A program made the translations under genes and the position numbers. A model generated the notes under the pieces. That model was not told where the DNA came from and did no database searches. It saw only the letters and a list, made by a program, of their open reading frames with translations. Shown here in pieces: positions 25,019 to 33,192 of a stretch of 64,000 bases of DNA. The stretch's first letter is position 1. Each line of letters starts with the position of its first letter. This stretch comes from Streptomyces kanamyceticus (GTDB lineage: Bacteria > Actinomycetota > Actinomycetes > Streptomycetales > Streptomycetaceae): contig NZ_CP023699.1 in assembly GCF_008704495.1 (NCBI RefSeq), positions 5,890,001 to 5,954,000 on the forward strand. The letters are read 5' to 3'.

Positions 25019-25780
25019 ATGGGAGCGGGCCACGCCCACCGGCTCTACCGGCACGGCCACTCACCGGTGCACGCGCTGCCGCCGCACACCAAGCTCGCGG
25101 CGGTCCTCTGCTTCGTGATCGTCGTGGTCTCCACGCCGCGCGAGGCGATGTGGGCCTTCGGGCTCTACGCGGCGCTGCTCGGCGTGGTCGCGTACGCCGC
25201 CCGCGTCCCTGCCGGGTTCCTCCTCAAGCGGCTGCTCATCGAGATCCCGTTCGTGGCGTTCGCGGTGCTCATGCCGTTCGTCGCGCAGGGCGAACGCGTC
25301 GACGTGCTCGGCCTCTCCCTGAGCGTCAACGGCCTCTGGGGCGCCTGGAACGTCCTTGCCAAGGGGACGCTCGGCGTCGCGGCGTCCGTGCTGCTCGCCT
25401 CCACCACGGAGCTGCGCGAACTCCTGCTCGGGCTCCAGCGCCTCAAGCTGCCGCCGCTGCTCGTCCAGATCGCCTCCTTCATGATCCGGTACGGCGACGT
25501 GATCACCGACGAGATGCGCCGCATGAAGATCGCCAGGGAGTCGCGCGGCTTCGAGGCGCGCGGCGTGCGCCAGTGGGGCGTGCTCGCCAAGTCCGCGGGG
25601 GCGCTCTTCATCCGCTCGTACGAGAGGGGGGAGCGGGTGCACCTGGCCATGGTCAGCCGGGGTTACGCGGGGTCGATGCCGGTCATCGACGACATCACCG
25701 CGTCCCGCGCCCAGTGGACGTACGCGCTGGCCCTGCCCCTGACCGCCCTCGTCGTATGCCTGTTGGGATGGACCCTGTGA
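25019..25780 (+). CDS. nikQ: ECF transporter T component (NikQ/CbiQ)
   Basis: 253 residues. TM helices are near residues 26-45, 47-65, 70-88, 105-125 and the C-terminus. The EcfT signature for coupling to the ATPase is in the cytoplasmic segment (MRRMKIARESRGF, then SYERGERVHLAMVSRGY), with two Arg-containing helices. It begins 1 base after the nikMN stop and overlaps the ATPase start, as expected for a coupled operon. It links the S component to the ATPase. Confidence 0.92.
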   Translation: MGAGHAHRLYRHGHSPVHALPPHTKLAAVLCFVIVVVSTPREAMWAFGLYAALLGVVAYAARVPAGFLLKRLLIEIPFVAFAVLMPFVAQGERVDVLGLSLSVNGLWGAWNVLAKGTLGVAASVLLASTTELRELLLGLQRLKLPPLLVQIASFMIRYGDVITDEMRRMKIARESRGFEARGVRQWGVLAKSAGALFIRSYERGERVHLAMVSRGYAGSMPVIDDITASRAQWTYALALPLTALVVCLLGWTL

Positions 25781-26541
25781 CCGCCACCACCGCCCCCGCG
25801 TCCCTCGACGTCTCGGGCCTCGCCTTCGCCTACCCCGACGGGCACCAGGCCCTCTTCGGCGTCGACTTCACCGTCGGCCGCGGCGAGCGCGTCGCCCTGC
25901 TCGGCCCGAACGGCGCGGGCAAGACGACGCTCGTCCTGCACCTCAACGGCATCCTGACCGGCGGCGCGGGCACGGTCACCGTCGCGGGGCTGCCCGTCGG
26001 CAAGAAGCACATGGCCGAGATCAGGCGCAGGGTCGGCATCGTCTTCCAGGACCCGGACGACCAGCTGTTCATGCCGACGGTGCGCGAGGACGTCGCCTTC
26101 GGGCCCGCGGCGGCCGGGATGCGCGGACCCGAGCTGGCGGCGCGGGTCATGAAGGCGCTGGGGCAGGTCGGCATGGCCGAGTTCGCGGAACGCCCGCCGC
26201 ACCACCTGTCGTTCGGGCAGCGGCGCAGGGTCGCGGTCGCGACCGTGCTCGCCATGGAGCCGGAGATCCTCGTCCTCGACGAGCCGTCGTCCAACCTCGA
26301 CCCGGCGTCCCGCCGTGAACTGGCCGACATCTTGCGCTCGTTGGACGTGACCGTCCTGATGGTCACGCACGACCTGCCGTACGCACTCGAACTCTGCCCC
26401 CGTGCCCTGATCCTCAGCGAGGGCGTGATCGCGGCCGACGGTGCGACGGGCGAGCTGCTCGCCGACGAGGACCTGATGGGCGCGCACCGGCTCGAACTGC
26501 CCTTCGGCTTCGATCCGAAGTCGGTGAAGGCGGGGAGCTAG
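25768..26541 (+). CDS. nikO: ECF transporter ATPase (NikO/CbiO)
   Basis: 257 residues with one ABC domain: Walker A GPNGAGKTT, Q-loop FQDPDDQLFMPTVREDVAFG (family-specific), signature LSFGQRRR, Walker B ILVLDEPSSNLDP and switch His in VTHDLPYALE. Two starts are possible: ATG 25768, overlapping nikQ by 13 bases, or GTG 25777, overlapping its stop (GTGA). I list the first. It powers the nikMN-Q transporter. No solute-binding protein is present, consistent with an ECF system. Confidence 0.93.
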   Translation: MDPVTATTAPASLDVSGLAFAYPDGHQALFGVDFTVGRGERVALLGPNGAGKTTLVLHLNGILTGGAGTVTVAGLPVGKKHMAEIRRRVGIVFQDPDDQLFMPTVREDVAFGPAAAGMRGPELAARVMKALGQVGMAEFAERPPHHLSFGQRRRVAVATVLAMEPEILVLDEPSSNLDPASRRELADILRSLDVTVLMVTHDLPYALELCPRALILSEGVIAADGATGELLADEDLMGAHRLELPFGFDPKSVKAGS

Positions 26542-26576
26542 GGAATCGTCGGTCGGGTGTGGCTGTTGGCCTTGTC

Positions 26577-27791
26577 ATGGACGACGTCATAGGTGGAGTG
26601 CACGGTACGGCGGTCGCCGGATTCGAGGCGGTCAGGGACGCGTTCGTCCGCAACTTCGCCGAGCGCGGGGAGCGCGGCGCCGCCGTCACGGTGTACCGGG
26701 ACGGGCACAAGGTCGTGGACCTGTGGGGTGGCACGAAGGACGTCGAAGGGGCCGCGACCCGGGAACATGGCGTCGCGACCCGGGAACACGGCGTCGCCCC
26801 CTGGGAACACGGCACCGCGCAGATCGTCCGCTCGGCGACCAAGGGCGTGGCGGCCGCCGCGCTGCTCCTGCTGCACCAGCGCGGGGAGCTGGACCTGGCC
26901 GCTCCCGTCGGCGCGTACTGGCCGGAGTTCAAGGCGCGCGGCAAGGAGCACGTCCTGGTCCGGCACGTGCTCGCGCACCGCGCCGGGGTGCCCGCGCTCG
27001 ACCGTCCGCTGACGCCCGCCGAGGCGCTCGACCCGGACCTCGCCGCCGCCGTGGTCGCCGCGCAGGCCCCGTTCTGGGAGCCGGGCACCGACCACGGCTA
27101 CCACGCGCACACCTACAGCTGGCTCACCGGCGAACTGGTGCGGCGCGTGACGGGCAGGCCCGTCGGGGAGTGGATCGACGCAGAGATCGCGCGGCCGCTC
27201 GGGCTCGACCTCTGGGTCGGGCTCCCGGACGCGGCGGCGGCGCGGGCGGGCCGGGTGGGCCGGATCGAACCGCCCGACGCGGCGGGCGGCCTGCGGGTGC
27301 GGCCCAAGCGGAACGTGTCGGAGGCGTACGCCGACCCGCGGTCCCTGACCCGCCGTGCCTTCGAGGCCATCGACCCCGCCCCCGACGAGAACGACCCGGC
27401 GTACCGCGCGGCCGCCCTGCCCGCGTCCAACGGCATCGCCACGGCGGACGCCCTGGCCCGCTTCTACGCCGCTCTGATCGGCGAAGTGGACGGCGGCGCA
27501 CGGCTGTTCACGCCGGAGACGGTCGATCTTGCGAGGACCGAGGCGGCCGCGGGCCCCGACCGTGTCCTGGTCGTGAACACCCGCTTCGGCCTCGGCTACA
27601 TGCTGCACGGCGGCGCGTCCCCGCTGCTCGGCCCCGGCTCCTTCGGCCACCCGGGACGCGGCGGGGCGCTCGGCTTCGCCGATCCGGAGTCGGGGGTGGC
27701 CTTCGGGTACGTGACCAATGGGATGGCGAAGGGCGTCACCGCGGATCCGCGGGCCCAGGCGCTGGTGCGGGCGGTCCGGTCGGTGCTGTAG
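26577..27791 (+). CDS. Serine beta-lactamase-like hydrolase (class C fold, esterase type)
   Basis: 404 residues of the beta-lactamase/EstB family. The nucleophile motif is SATK (SxxK). The Tyr motif is in HAHTYSWLTGE in place of YxN, and the C-terminal HPGRGG serves the KTG role. There is no signal peptide, so it is cytoplasmic and more likely an esterase or peptidase than a beta-lactamase. A 21-bp in-frame duplication at 26754-26816 inserts ATREHGV twice before the ancestral APWEHGT. Its 3' end overlaps the convergent exporter gene by 56 bases. It has no clear ribosome site and begins 35 bases after nikO. Confidence 0.88.
   Translation: MDDVIGGVHGTAVAGFEAVRDAFVRNFAERGERGAAVTVYRDGHKVVDLWGGTKDVEGAATREHGVATREHGVAPWEHGTAQIVRSATKGVAAAALLLLHQRGELDLAAPVGAYWPEFKARGKEHVLVRHVLAHRAGVPALDRPLTPAEALDPDLAAAVVAAQAPFWEPGTDHGYHAHTYSWLTGELVRRVTGRPVGEWIDAEIARPLGLDLWVGLPDAAAARAGRVGRIEPPDAAGGLRVRPKRNVSEAYADPRSLTRRAFEAIDPAPDENDPAYRAAALPASNGIATADALARFYAALIGEVDGGARLFTPETVDLARTEAAAGPDRVLVVNTRFGLGYMLHGGASPLLGPGSFGHPGRGGALGFADPESGVAFGYVTNGMAKGVTADPRAQALVRAVRSVL
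26754..26816 (+). repeat. Three 21-bp tandem repeats inside the hydrolase gene
   Basis: Units at 26754, 26775 and 26796 encode ATREHGV, ATREHGV and APWEHGT. They are in frame, so the reading frame is preserved. The third unit matches the family sequence. Confidence 0.9.
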
Positions 27792-29064
27792 GTCCCCCGG
27801 GGCCCGTCAGCGTCCTGCCCAGGCGGGCCAGCGGCGACAGGGCCATCACGACCGGCGAGAGCAGCATCCCCGACGCCGCTGCCAGGAGCCCGGTGCGGAG
27901 CCCCCACTCCTGTGCGAGGAACCCGCCGAGGAGCGAGCCGAGCGGGGCGAGCCCCAGGCCGACGAACGTGATCGTCGCGGCCGCCCTGCCCTGCAGCCCG
28001 TCCGGCGTGACGGCCTGCCGGACGGCCATGACCGTGACGTTCACCAGCTGACCGAACGTACCGAAGACGACGTTGATCGCCACGAGGGCGGGGAGCGTCA
28101 CCCCGGCGGGCCCGTGCAGCGCGGGCACGCACAGCAGCGCGCCGTCGCCGATCGCCGCCGATGCCACGAGCACCGGGCCGTGTCCGAACCGGCGCGGGAG
28201 CCGGGCGGCCAGCAGCGAGCCGATGAGCGCGCCGGGCCCTGTCGCCGCGAGCGCGAGGCCGACGGCGGCGCCCGACAGGTGCAGTTCGCGCGGCAGGAAC
28301 AGCAGGTAGCAGGTCATCGTGGCCGCGAGGAAGAACTGGAACGCGGCCGACGCGAGGCCCACGGCACGCAGCGAGGCGTCACTCGCGACGAAGCGCACGC
28401 CCTCGTGGATCCGCCGCCGGACGCCGCCCTCGCGCGGCGCGTGCTCGGGGACCGGCTCGCTCCGCCGTATCCGCCGGATCGACAGGAAGGACAGCACGAA
28501 GAAGAGCGCGCTGGTCGCGGCGCCGACCGCGGCGGAGAGCGAGACGAGGACCCCGCCGAGCGCCGGGCCGCCGATCTGCGCGGCGGACCTGCTGCCTTCG
28601 AGCGCGCTGTTGCCCGGTACGAGCAGGTCGCGGTCCACGAGCCGTACGAGGGACGCCTGGTAGGCCACGTCGAAGAAGACCGAGAGGGACCCGACCGCGA
28701 AGGCGACCGCGCACAGCGTCGGCAGGCCGGGCCCGCCGAACAGACAGGCCACGGCGGCACCGCCGAGCGCGAGCGCCCGGCCCGCGTCCGCGAGGACCAT
28801 GACGGTACGGGTGCGCCGGCGGTCCACCCACGCGCCGACGAGGAGCGAGAGCAGCAGGACCGGCGCCTGGCCCACGGCGCGCAGGGCGCCGAGCTGTCCC
28901 GCGTCGGCGCCGAGGGTGAGCACGGCGATCAGCGGAAGCACCATCAGGCCGGTGTGCTCGCCGAGTTGGGAGGCGGTCTGCCCGGCCCAGAGCGCGCGGA
29001 AGTCGCGGTCGCGCCACAGGGAGGGGGACGGGGAGGAGGGGGAGGAGGGGACTGGGGTCGGCAC
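27736..29064 (-). CDS. MFS exporter (EntS/TetA-type, drug or siderophore efflux)
   Basis: 442 residues with 12 predicted TM helices. Motif A between TM2 and TM3 reads GAWVDRRRTRTV. It starts with FRALWAGQTASQLGEHTG, typical of the MFS_3/EntS-like group. I chose GTG 29064 because AAGGGA lies 8 bases upstream; ATG 29130 adds 22 Arg-rich residues. The Pro/Gly-rich C-terminal tail (about 25 residues) overlaps the end of the convergent hydrolase. Substrate unknown. Confidence 0.88.
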   Translation of the reverse strand: MPTPVPSSPSSPSPSLWRDRDFRALWAGQTASQLGEHTGLMVLPLIAVLTLGADAGQLGALRAVGQAPVLLLSLLVGAWVDRRRTRTVMVLADAGRALALGGAAVACLFGGPGLPTLCAVAFAVGSLSVFFDVAYQASLVRLVDRDLLVPGNSALEGSRSAAQIGGPALGGVLVSLSAAVGAATSALFFVLSFLSIRRIRRSEPVPEHAPREGGVRRRIHEGVRFVASDASLRAVGLASAAFQFFLAATMTCYLLFLPRELHLSGAAVGLALAATGPGALIGSLLAARLPRRFGHGPVLVASAAIGDGALLCVPALHGPAGVTLPALVAINVVFGTFGQLVNVTVMAVRQAVTPDGLQGRAAATITFVGLGLAPLGSLLGGFLAQEWGLRTGLLAAASGMLLSPVVMALSPLARLGRTLTGPGGPTAPTGPPAPAPGPADPR

Positions 29065-29295
29065 GGTGTGGTGATCCCTTGGGCGGACGGACGGCAGGGT
29101 ACGAGACCCCGCCCGGCCCCGATGCGCCATGGGCGCAGGGGATTTCGGGCAGGGGAGGGCTCGCTGTGCCGCGTCTCAAGGGCGGCACGCGATGACGGGT
29201 CGATGGCGGGCCGATGACGGCCCTCGACGTCAGCGCGTGCTCGGACGACCGGGAATGACGCTCAACTCCTCGTAACTCAGGCTCACTTCGGACCA

Positions 29296-30147
29296 TCATC
29301 CCGCGTGCAGCATCAGCCCGATCCCCGCCACCATCAGCCCCGCGGCGAGCAGCCGCGGCGCGCCGAACCGTTCCTTGAAGAAGATCGCTCCGATCGCGGC
29401 CCCGACGATGATCGAGGACTCCCGCAGCGCGGAGATCGGCGCGAGGTCCGCCTTCGTCTGGGCCCACAGGACCAGGCCGTACGCGGCGACGGAGAGCGCC
29501 GCGCCGAGCAGGCCGACGGCGGCGAACGGGCGGAGCTTGGTGACCAGTTCACCCCGCCAGCGGTAGGCGGCGTACAGCGGGACGGCGAGGCCCTCCAGGA
29601 CCATCAGCCACGCGATGTACCCCATCGAGGATCCCGACGCGCGGACGCCGAGGCCGTCGACGACCGTGTACGCGGCGATGGAGACGCCCGTGGCGAGCGC
29701 GGCGCCGATGGCCGCCCAGTCGGGGCGGCGCCCCGTGCCCCGTATGCCCCACAGGGCGAGCCCGGTCAGGCCCGCGCAGGAGACCGCGACGCCCGCCGCC
29801 TGCCAGGCGTCGGGGATCTCGCCCGCGAAGACGGCGGCGAGGACGGTGACCACCAGCGGCGCGGTGCCGCGCGCGATGGGGTAGGCCTGGCCGAAGTCGC
29901 CGAGCTTGAACGACGTCATGAGCAGGGCGTAGTAGCCGACGTGGAGGGCGGCGGAGAGGATCAGATAGGGCCAGGCGGCCGCGTCGGGGACCGCGACGAA
30001 GGGGGCGAGCAGCAGGCCGATCAGGGTGCCGCCGCCGGATATGAGGGTGAAGCCGACGAGTTTGTCGGTGATGTGGTGGGCGATCGCGTTCCAGCACGCG
30101 TGGGTGACGGCGGCGAGCAGGACGGCCGCCGCGACCAGCGGGGTCAC
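29296..30147 (-). CDS. EamA/DMT-family transporter
   Basis: 283 residues with ten predicted TM helices in two EamA halves (first half LVAAAVLLAAVTHACWNAIAH, second half containing the ESSIIVGAAIGAIFFKERFG motif). GTG 30147 overlaps the upstream gene's stop (GTGA), showing coupled translation with the YbaK-like protein. Likely an exporter of a metabolite or amino acid. The DMT family includes amino-acid exporters, which would make sense next to an aminoacyl-tRNA editing protein, but this is inference. Confidence 0.88.
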   Translation of the reverse strand: MTPLVAAAVLLAAVTHACWNAIAHHITDKLVGFTLISGGGTLIGLLLAPFVAVPDAAAWPYLILSAALHVGYYALLMTSFKLGDFGQAYPIARGTAPLVVTVLAAVFAGEIPDAWQAAGVAVSCAGLTGLALWGIRGTGRRPDWAAIGAALATGVSIAAYTVVDGLGVRASGSSMGYIAWLMVLEGLAVPLYAAYRWRGELVTKLRPFAAVGLLGAALSVAAYGLVLWAQTKADLAPISALRESSIIVGAAIGAIFFKERFGAPRLLAAGLMVAGIGLMLHAG

Positions 30148-30641
30148 TTGGCGATCTCGCGCACGTCCACCAGGGCCCCGCCGGCGTGGGCGATCAGCGT
30201 CTTGGGTGCCATCGGGAAGACCGCGTAGGGCGTGCCCGCGGCGGCCCACACCACGTCGTGGCCGAGCAGGGAGCGGTCGGCGAGGACGCGGGTCTTCGTG
30301 GCGTGACCGAAGGGCGGTACGCCGCCGATGGCGTATCCGGTGGTCGCCCGGACGACGTCCGCCTTGGCCCGGGTGACCTTCTCGGCGCCGAGCTCGCGCC
30401 GCACCAGCTCCAGATCGACGCGCGAGGAGCCGTCCATCAGGACCAGGACGGGCACCCTGTCCGCCGCGAAGATCAACGACTTGCAGATCTGACTGAGCTC
30501 ACAGCCGATGGCCGAGGCGGCCTCCTGCGCGGTACGGGTCTGCTCCGGAAACCGCCGGACCTCGGAGACGAGCTCGCCGAGGCCCAGTTCACTCAGGGCC
30601 TCGGCGAAACGGGGGTGGACGAAGGATTCAGTAGCGCTCAT
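30144..30641 (-). CDS. YbaK/ProX-type aminoacyl-tRNA deacylase
   Basis: 165 residues with the YbaK/EbsC editing domain: the conserved Lys in GCELSQICKSLIF, then RVDLELVRRELGAEKV and the Gly-loop TGYAIGGVPPFGH. Such proteins hydrolyse mischarged tRNA (Cys-tRNA-Pro or Ala-tRNA-Pro). The start MSATESF at 30641 was chosen over the longer 30692 start because the added residues are not conserved. A weak ribosome site precedes it. Its stop overlaps the EamA start. Confidence 0.9.
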   Translation of the reverse strand: MSATESFVHPRFAEALSELGLGELVSEVRRFPEQTRTAQEAASAIGCELSQICKSLIFAADRVPVLVLMDGSSRVDLELVRRELGAEKVTRAKADVVRATTGYAIGGVPPFGHATKTRVLADRSLLGHDVVWAAAGTPYAVFPMAPKTLIAHAGGALVDVREIAK

Positions 30642-30724
30642 GCCCGGCACGCTAGCGGTCTGTGTACGGGGCACGCGACCATGTATCCGCATAGCGGACG
30701 GGGGCGTGCGGTCGAGCCCGTCGG

Positions 30725-31345
30725 GGCCTGGGCGGGCGGTGGCCCCTGCCCCCGGTGGGCGGCGGCGGCCTCCGGGGGCGGCCTCAGCCTCGGGCGAGCA
30801 GCGTCCTCAGCCTCCGGCAGGCTGCGGCCTCGAACCGTGGCGGGGCGGTCTCGGCCCTTGGGCGGGCGGTGGTCTCAGCTCCCGGCGGGCTGCAGTCTCG
30901 GACCCTGGCGGGCTGTGGCCTCGGACCCTGGCGGGTGGTGGCCTCCAACCCTGGCGGGGCGGTTTCAACGCTCGGGCGAGCGCTGTCCTTGGACTTGGCG
31001 GGCGGTGGTCTTGGCCCCGGGCGGGCGGCATCCTCGAATCCCGGCGGCGAGTGGCGGTCTCAGCCCCCCCAGGCGGGCCGCGGCCTCCCTGGCGGAGCGG
31101 TCTCAGCCCCCCCCAGGCGGGCCACGGCCTCCCTGGCGGAGCGGTCTCAGCCCCCCCCAGGCGGGCCGCGGCCTCCCTGGCGGAGCGGTCTCGGCCCTCG
31201 GGCGAGCAGCGTCCTCAGCCTCCGGCAGGCGGTGTCCTCGGCCCTGGGCGGGGGCCAATCCCGGGGTGGGGGCCCAGCCCCGGGCGGGTGGCGGCCCCGG
31301 ACCCGGCCGGGGCGCGTTCTCAGCCCGGCCGGGAGGCGGGACTCA
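30725..31345. repeat. GC-rich minisatellite of 22-23 bp units
   Basis: About 27 degenerate units of roughly gcgggcggtggtctcggccc(ctg) run across the whole 0.7 kb gap between the ybaK start and the PBP stop. Examples begin at 30895-30965 with three clean 23-base units. A younger double unit of 43-44 bases is repeated at 31054, 31097, 31141 and 31185. The period is not a multiple of three and none of the three frames has coding features, so I treat the long open frames here as artefacts. The array runs directly into the last codons of the PBP gene. Confidence 0.9.
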
Positions 31346-33076
31346 GCCCCCGGCCAGCAGCATCGCCCGTACCACCGGACCCGCCGAGTCGCCCCCGTGG
31401 CCGCCCTCCTGGACGACCCCCGCCGCGGCCAGGTCGCCGCGGTAGGCGGTGAACCAGCCGTTCGGCTTCTTCTGGCCGTCCACCTCGGCGGAGCCGGTCT
31501 TCGCGCCCATGTCGGAGCCGAGGCCGGACATCGGCTTCACCGCCGTGCCCGAGGTCGCGGTGTAGTGCATCAGGTCGCGCAGCGCCGCGGCCGTCGAGCC
31601 GGACATCTTGCGCGAGGCCGTTGCCAGTGTGCGGTGGTCGAGGTCGGGTGAGACCAGGTAGGGCTGCTTGAACGTGCCCGACTTCACCGTCGCCGAGACC
31701 GACGCCATGTTCAGCGGGTTCATCCGCACGGCGCCCTGCCCGATGAGCGACGCCGCCATCTGCGCGTCGCTCTGCACCGGCACCGCGCCGTCGAAGGTCG
31801 GGACGCCGATCGACCAGTTGTCGCGGCCGAGCCCGAAGACCTCCTGGGCCTGCTTGGTCAGGGAGTCGTCCTGGAGCTTCTTGGCCTGGCTGATGAAGGC
31901 CGTGTTGCAGGAGCGCGCGAAGCTCGCCCGGAACGTGCCGCCCTTGATCTCGAACTTGTCGTCGTTCTGGAACTTCCAGCCGCCGTACGTCTCGTACTTG
32001 GGGCACGGATGCTTCTTGTCGACCCCGGCCAGCTTCTTCTCCAGGAGCATCGACGCGCTGATGACCTTCATCGTGGAGCCGGGCGCGATCGAGCCCTGGA
32101 AGGCCGTGTTGAAGCCGGCGGGGGCGGAGTTGGCGGCGGCCAGGATCTCGCCGGTGCTCGGCTTGACGACGGCGACCGAGGCGCGCTGCCGCTTGGCCGT
32201 CTCGCGCTCCGCGGCGGCCTGCAGCGAGCCGCTGATCGTGGTCTTCAGCGTGCCGGGCGTGCCGGGGGCGAGCGTCAGGAGCGTCTTGTCGGGCGTGGAC
32301 TTGGCGTCGTCCTTCTTCGCGGCCGCGCCCTTCTTCCCGCCGTCCTTCTGACCGCTGTCGGCCCGCACCACGCGCAGCTCGATCCCCGCCTTGCCGCCCG
32401 CCTTCTTGCCGTACTTCTCGCGAAGCCCGTCGAGGACCGTCGCCATCGAGGGGTACTTGGCCGCCGTCAGCTCGGCCCCGTCGCGGTCCACGGCCTTGAT
32501 CGGGGGATCGCCCGCCTCACCCGTGACGAGCCGGTCGCCGTCCTTCAGCTCCGGGTGCAGCACGGCGGGGCGCCAGCCGACCAGCGTCTTGCCGTCGCTC
32601 TTCCTGCGCACGACGCTGAGCTCGGACTCGTAGGCGAAGGGCTTCTTCTTTCCCTCGTACGAGACCGTGGCCGCCGCCTTGAACGGCACGTCGGCGCCCG
32701 ACCGCTTGCCCGGCGTCAGCTTCACCTCGGAGAGGCGGCCGTCCTTGGCGTACGAGGTCAGCGCCTTCTGCGCGGCCGCGCGGTCGTCGGTGAGCGCGGC
32801 GGCCTCCGCCGCGTCGCCCTTGGCCCAGGCGGCGAGGAACGCCTTCGATGTGTCGTGCACCTCGGCCGCGGTGGGCGGTCCCGACGCCACCGGCTTGTCG
32901 TCGACGCTGGATCCGCCGGAGCCGGATTCCGAGCCGCCGGACAGGGCGAACGCGGTGGCCCCGACGGCGCACACGACGACGGCCGCCGCCCCGCCGAGCA
33001 CACCGGGGTGCACCTTGCCGTTGCCGTTCTTGATGCCGACGCTTCTGCGCTCGACGGCGCGCCTTCGCTTGCCCAC
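31343..33076 (-). CDS. Penicillin-binding protein, class B-like transpeptidase, with NTF2-like domain (paralogue 1)
   Basis: 577 residues. A single TM anchor lies at about residues 27-46. An NTF2-like/MecA-N segment follows (AEVHDTSKAFLAAWAKGDAAEAAALTDD). The transpeptidase domain has SxxK at STMK (Ser334), SxN at ARSCNTAF and KTG at AKTGSAE. GTG at 33076 follows GGAGGG. It probably crosslinks peptidoglycan, or senses it, on the outer face of the membrane. It is a clear paralogue of the next upstream gene (33193-34824), and the pair lies next to ssgE and pmt. Confidence 0.92.
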   Translation of the reverse strand: MGKRRRAVERRSVGIKNGNGKVHPGVLGGAAAVVVCAVGATAFALSGGSESGSGGSSVDDKPVASGPPTAAEVHDTSKAFLAAWAKGDAAEAAALTDDRAAAQKALTSYAKDGRLSEVKLTPGKRSGADVPFKAAATVSYEGKKKPFAYESELSVVRRKSDGKTLVGWRPAVLHPELKDGDRLVTGEAGDPPIKAVDRDGAELTAAKYPSMATVLDGLREKYGKKAGGKAGIELRVVRADSGQKDGGKKGAAAKKDDAKSTPDKTLLTLAPGTPGTLKTTISGSLQAAAERETAKRQRASVAVVKPSTGEILAAANSAPAGFNTAFQGSIAPGSTMKVISASMLLEKKLAGVDKKHPCPKYETYGGWKFQNDDKFEIKGGTFRASFARSCNTAFISQAKKLQDDSLTKQAQEVFGLGRDNWSIGVPTFDGAVPVQSDAQMAASLIGQGAVRMNPLNMASVSATVKSGTFKQPYLVSPDLDHRTLATASRKMSGSTAAALRDLMHYTATSGTAVKPMSGLGSDMGAKTGSAEVDGQKKPNGWFTAYRGDLAAAGVVQEGGHGGDSAGPVVRAMLLAGG

Positions 33077-33166
33077 AAACCCTCCGCAGTTCCCCAGAAC
33101 CCCCGGCTCCTCACCGGAAGGCCACCTTAGAGGCGCTCGGAGAAGCCCTTGACCACTTCTTCACCT

Positions 33167-33186
33167 GGCCGGGCGAGGGCCCGGCC
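33167..33186 (-). terminator. Short GC stem after the upstream PBP gene
   Basis: 8-bp stem ggccgggc / gcccggcc with a 4-base loop, 6 bases past the stop of the 33193-34824 gene. No T-run, so termination may be incomplete and the two PBP genes may be co-transcribed. Confidence 0.45.
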
Positions 33187-33192
33187 CACCTA

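Noticed and set aside
30725..31345. CRISPR-like array
   Set aside because: There are no unique spacers; units are contiguous and degenerate, and no cas genes are present.
30186..31651. Long plus-strand open frames across the ybaK region and the minisatellite
   Set aside because: They translate the 23-bp repeat or the antisense of ybaK and the PBP gene, have no domain, and the repeat period is not a multiple of three.
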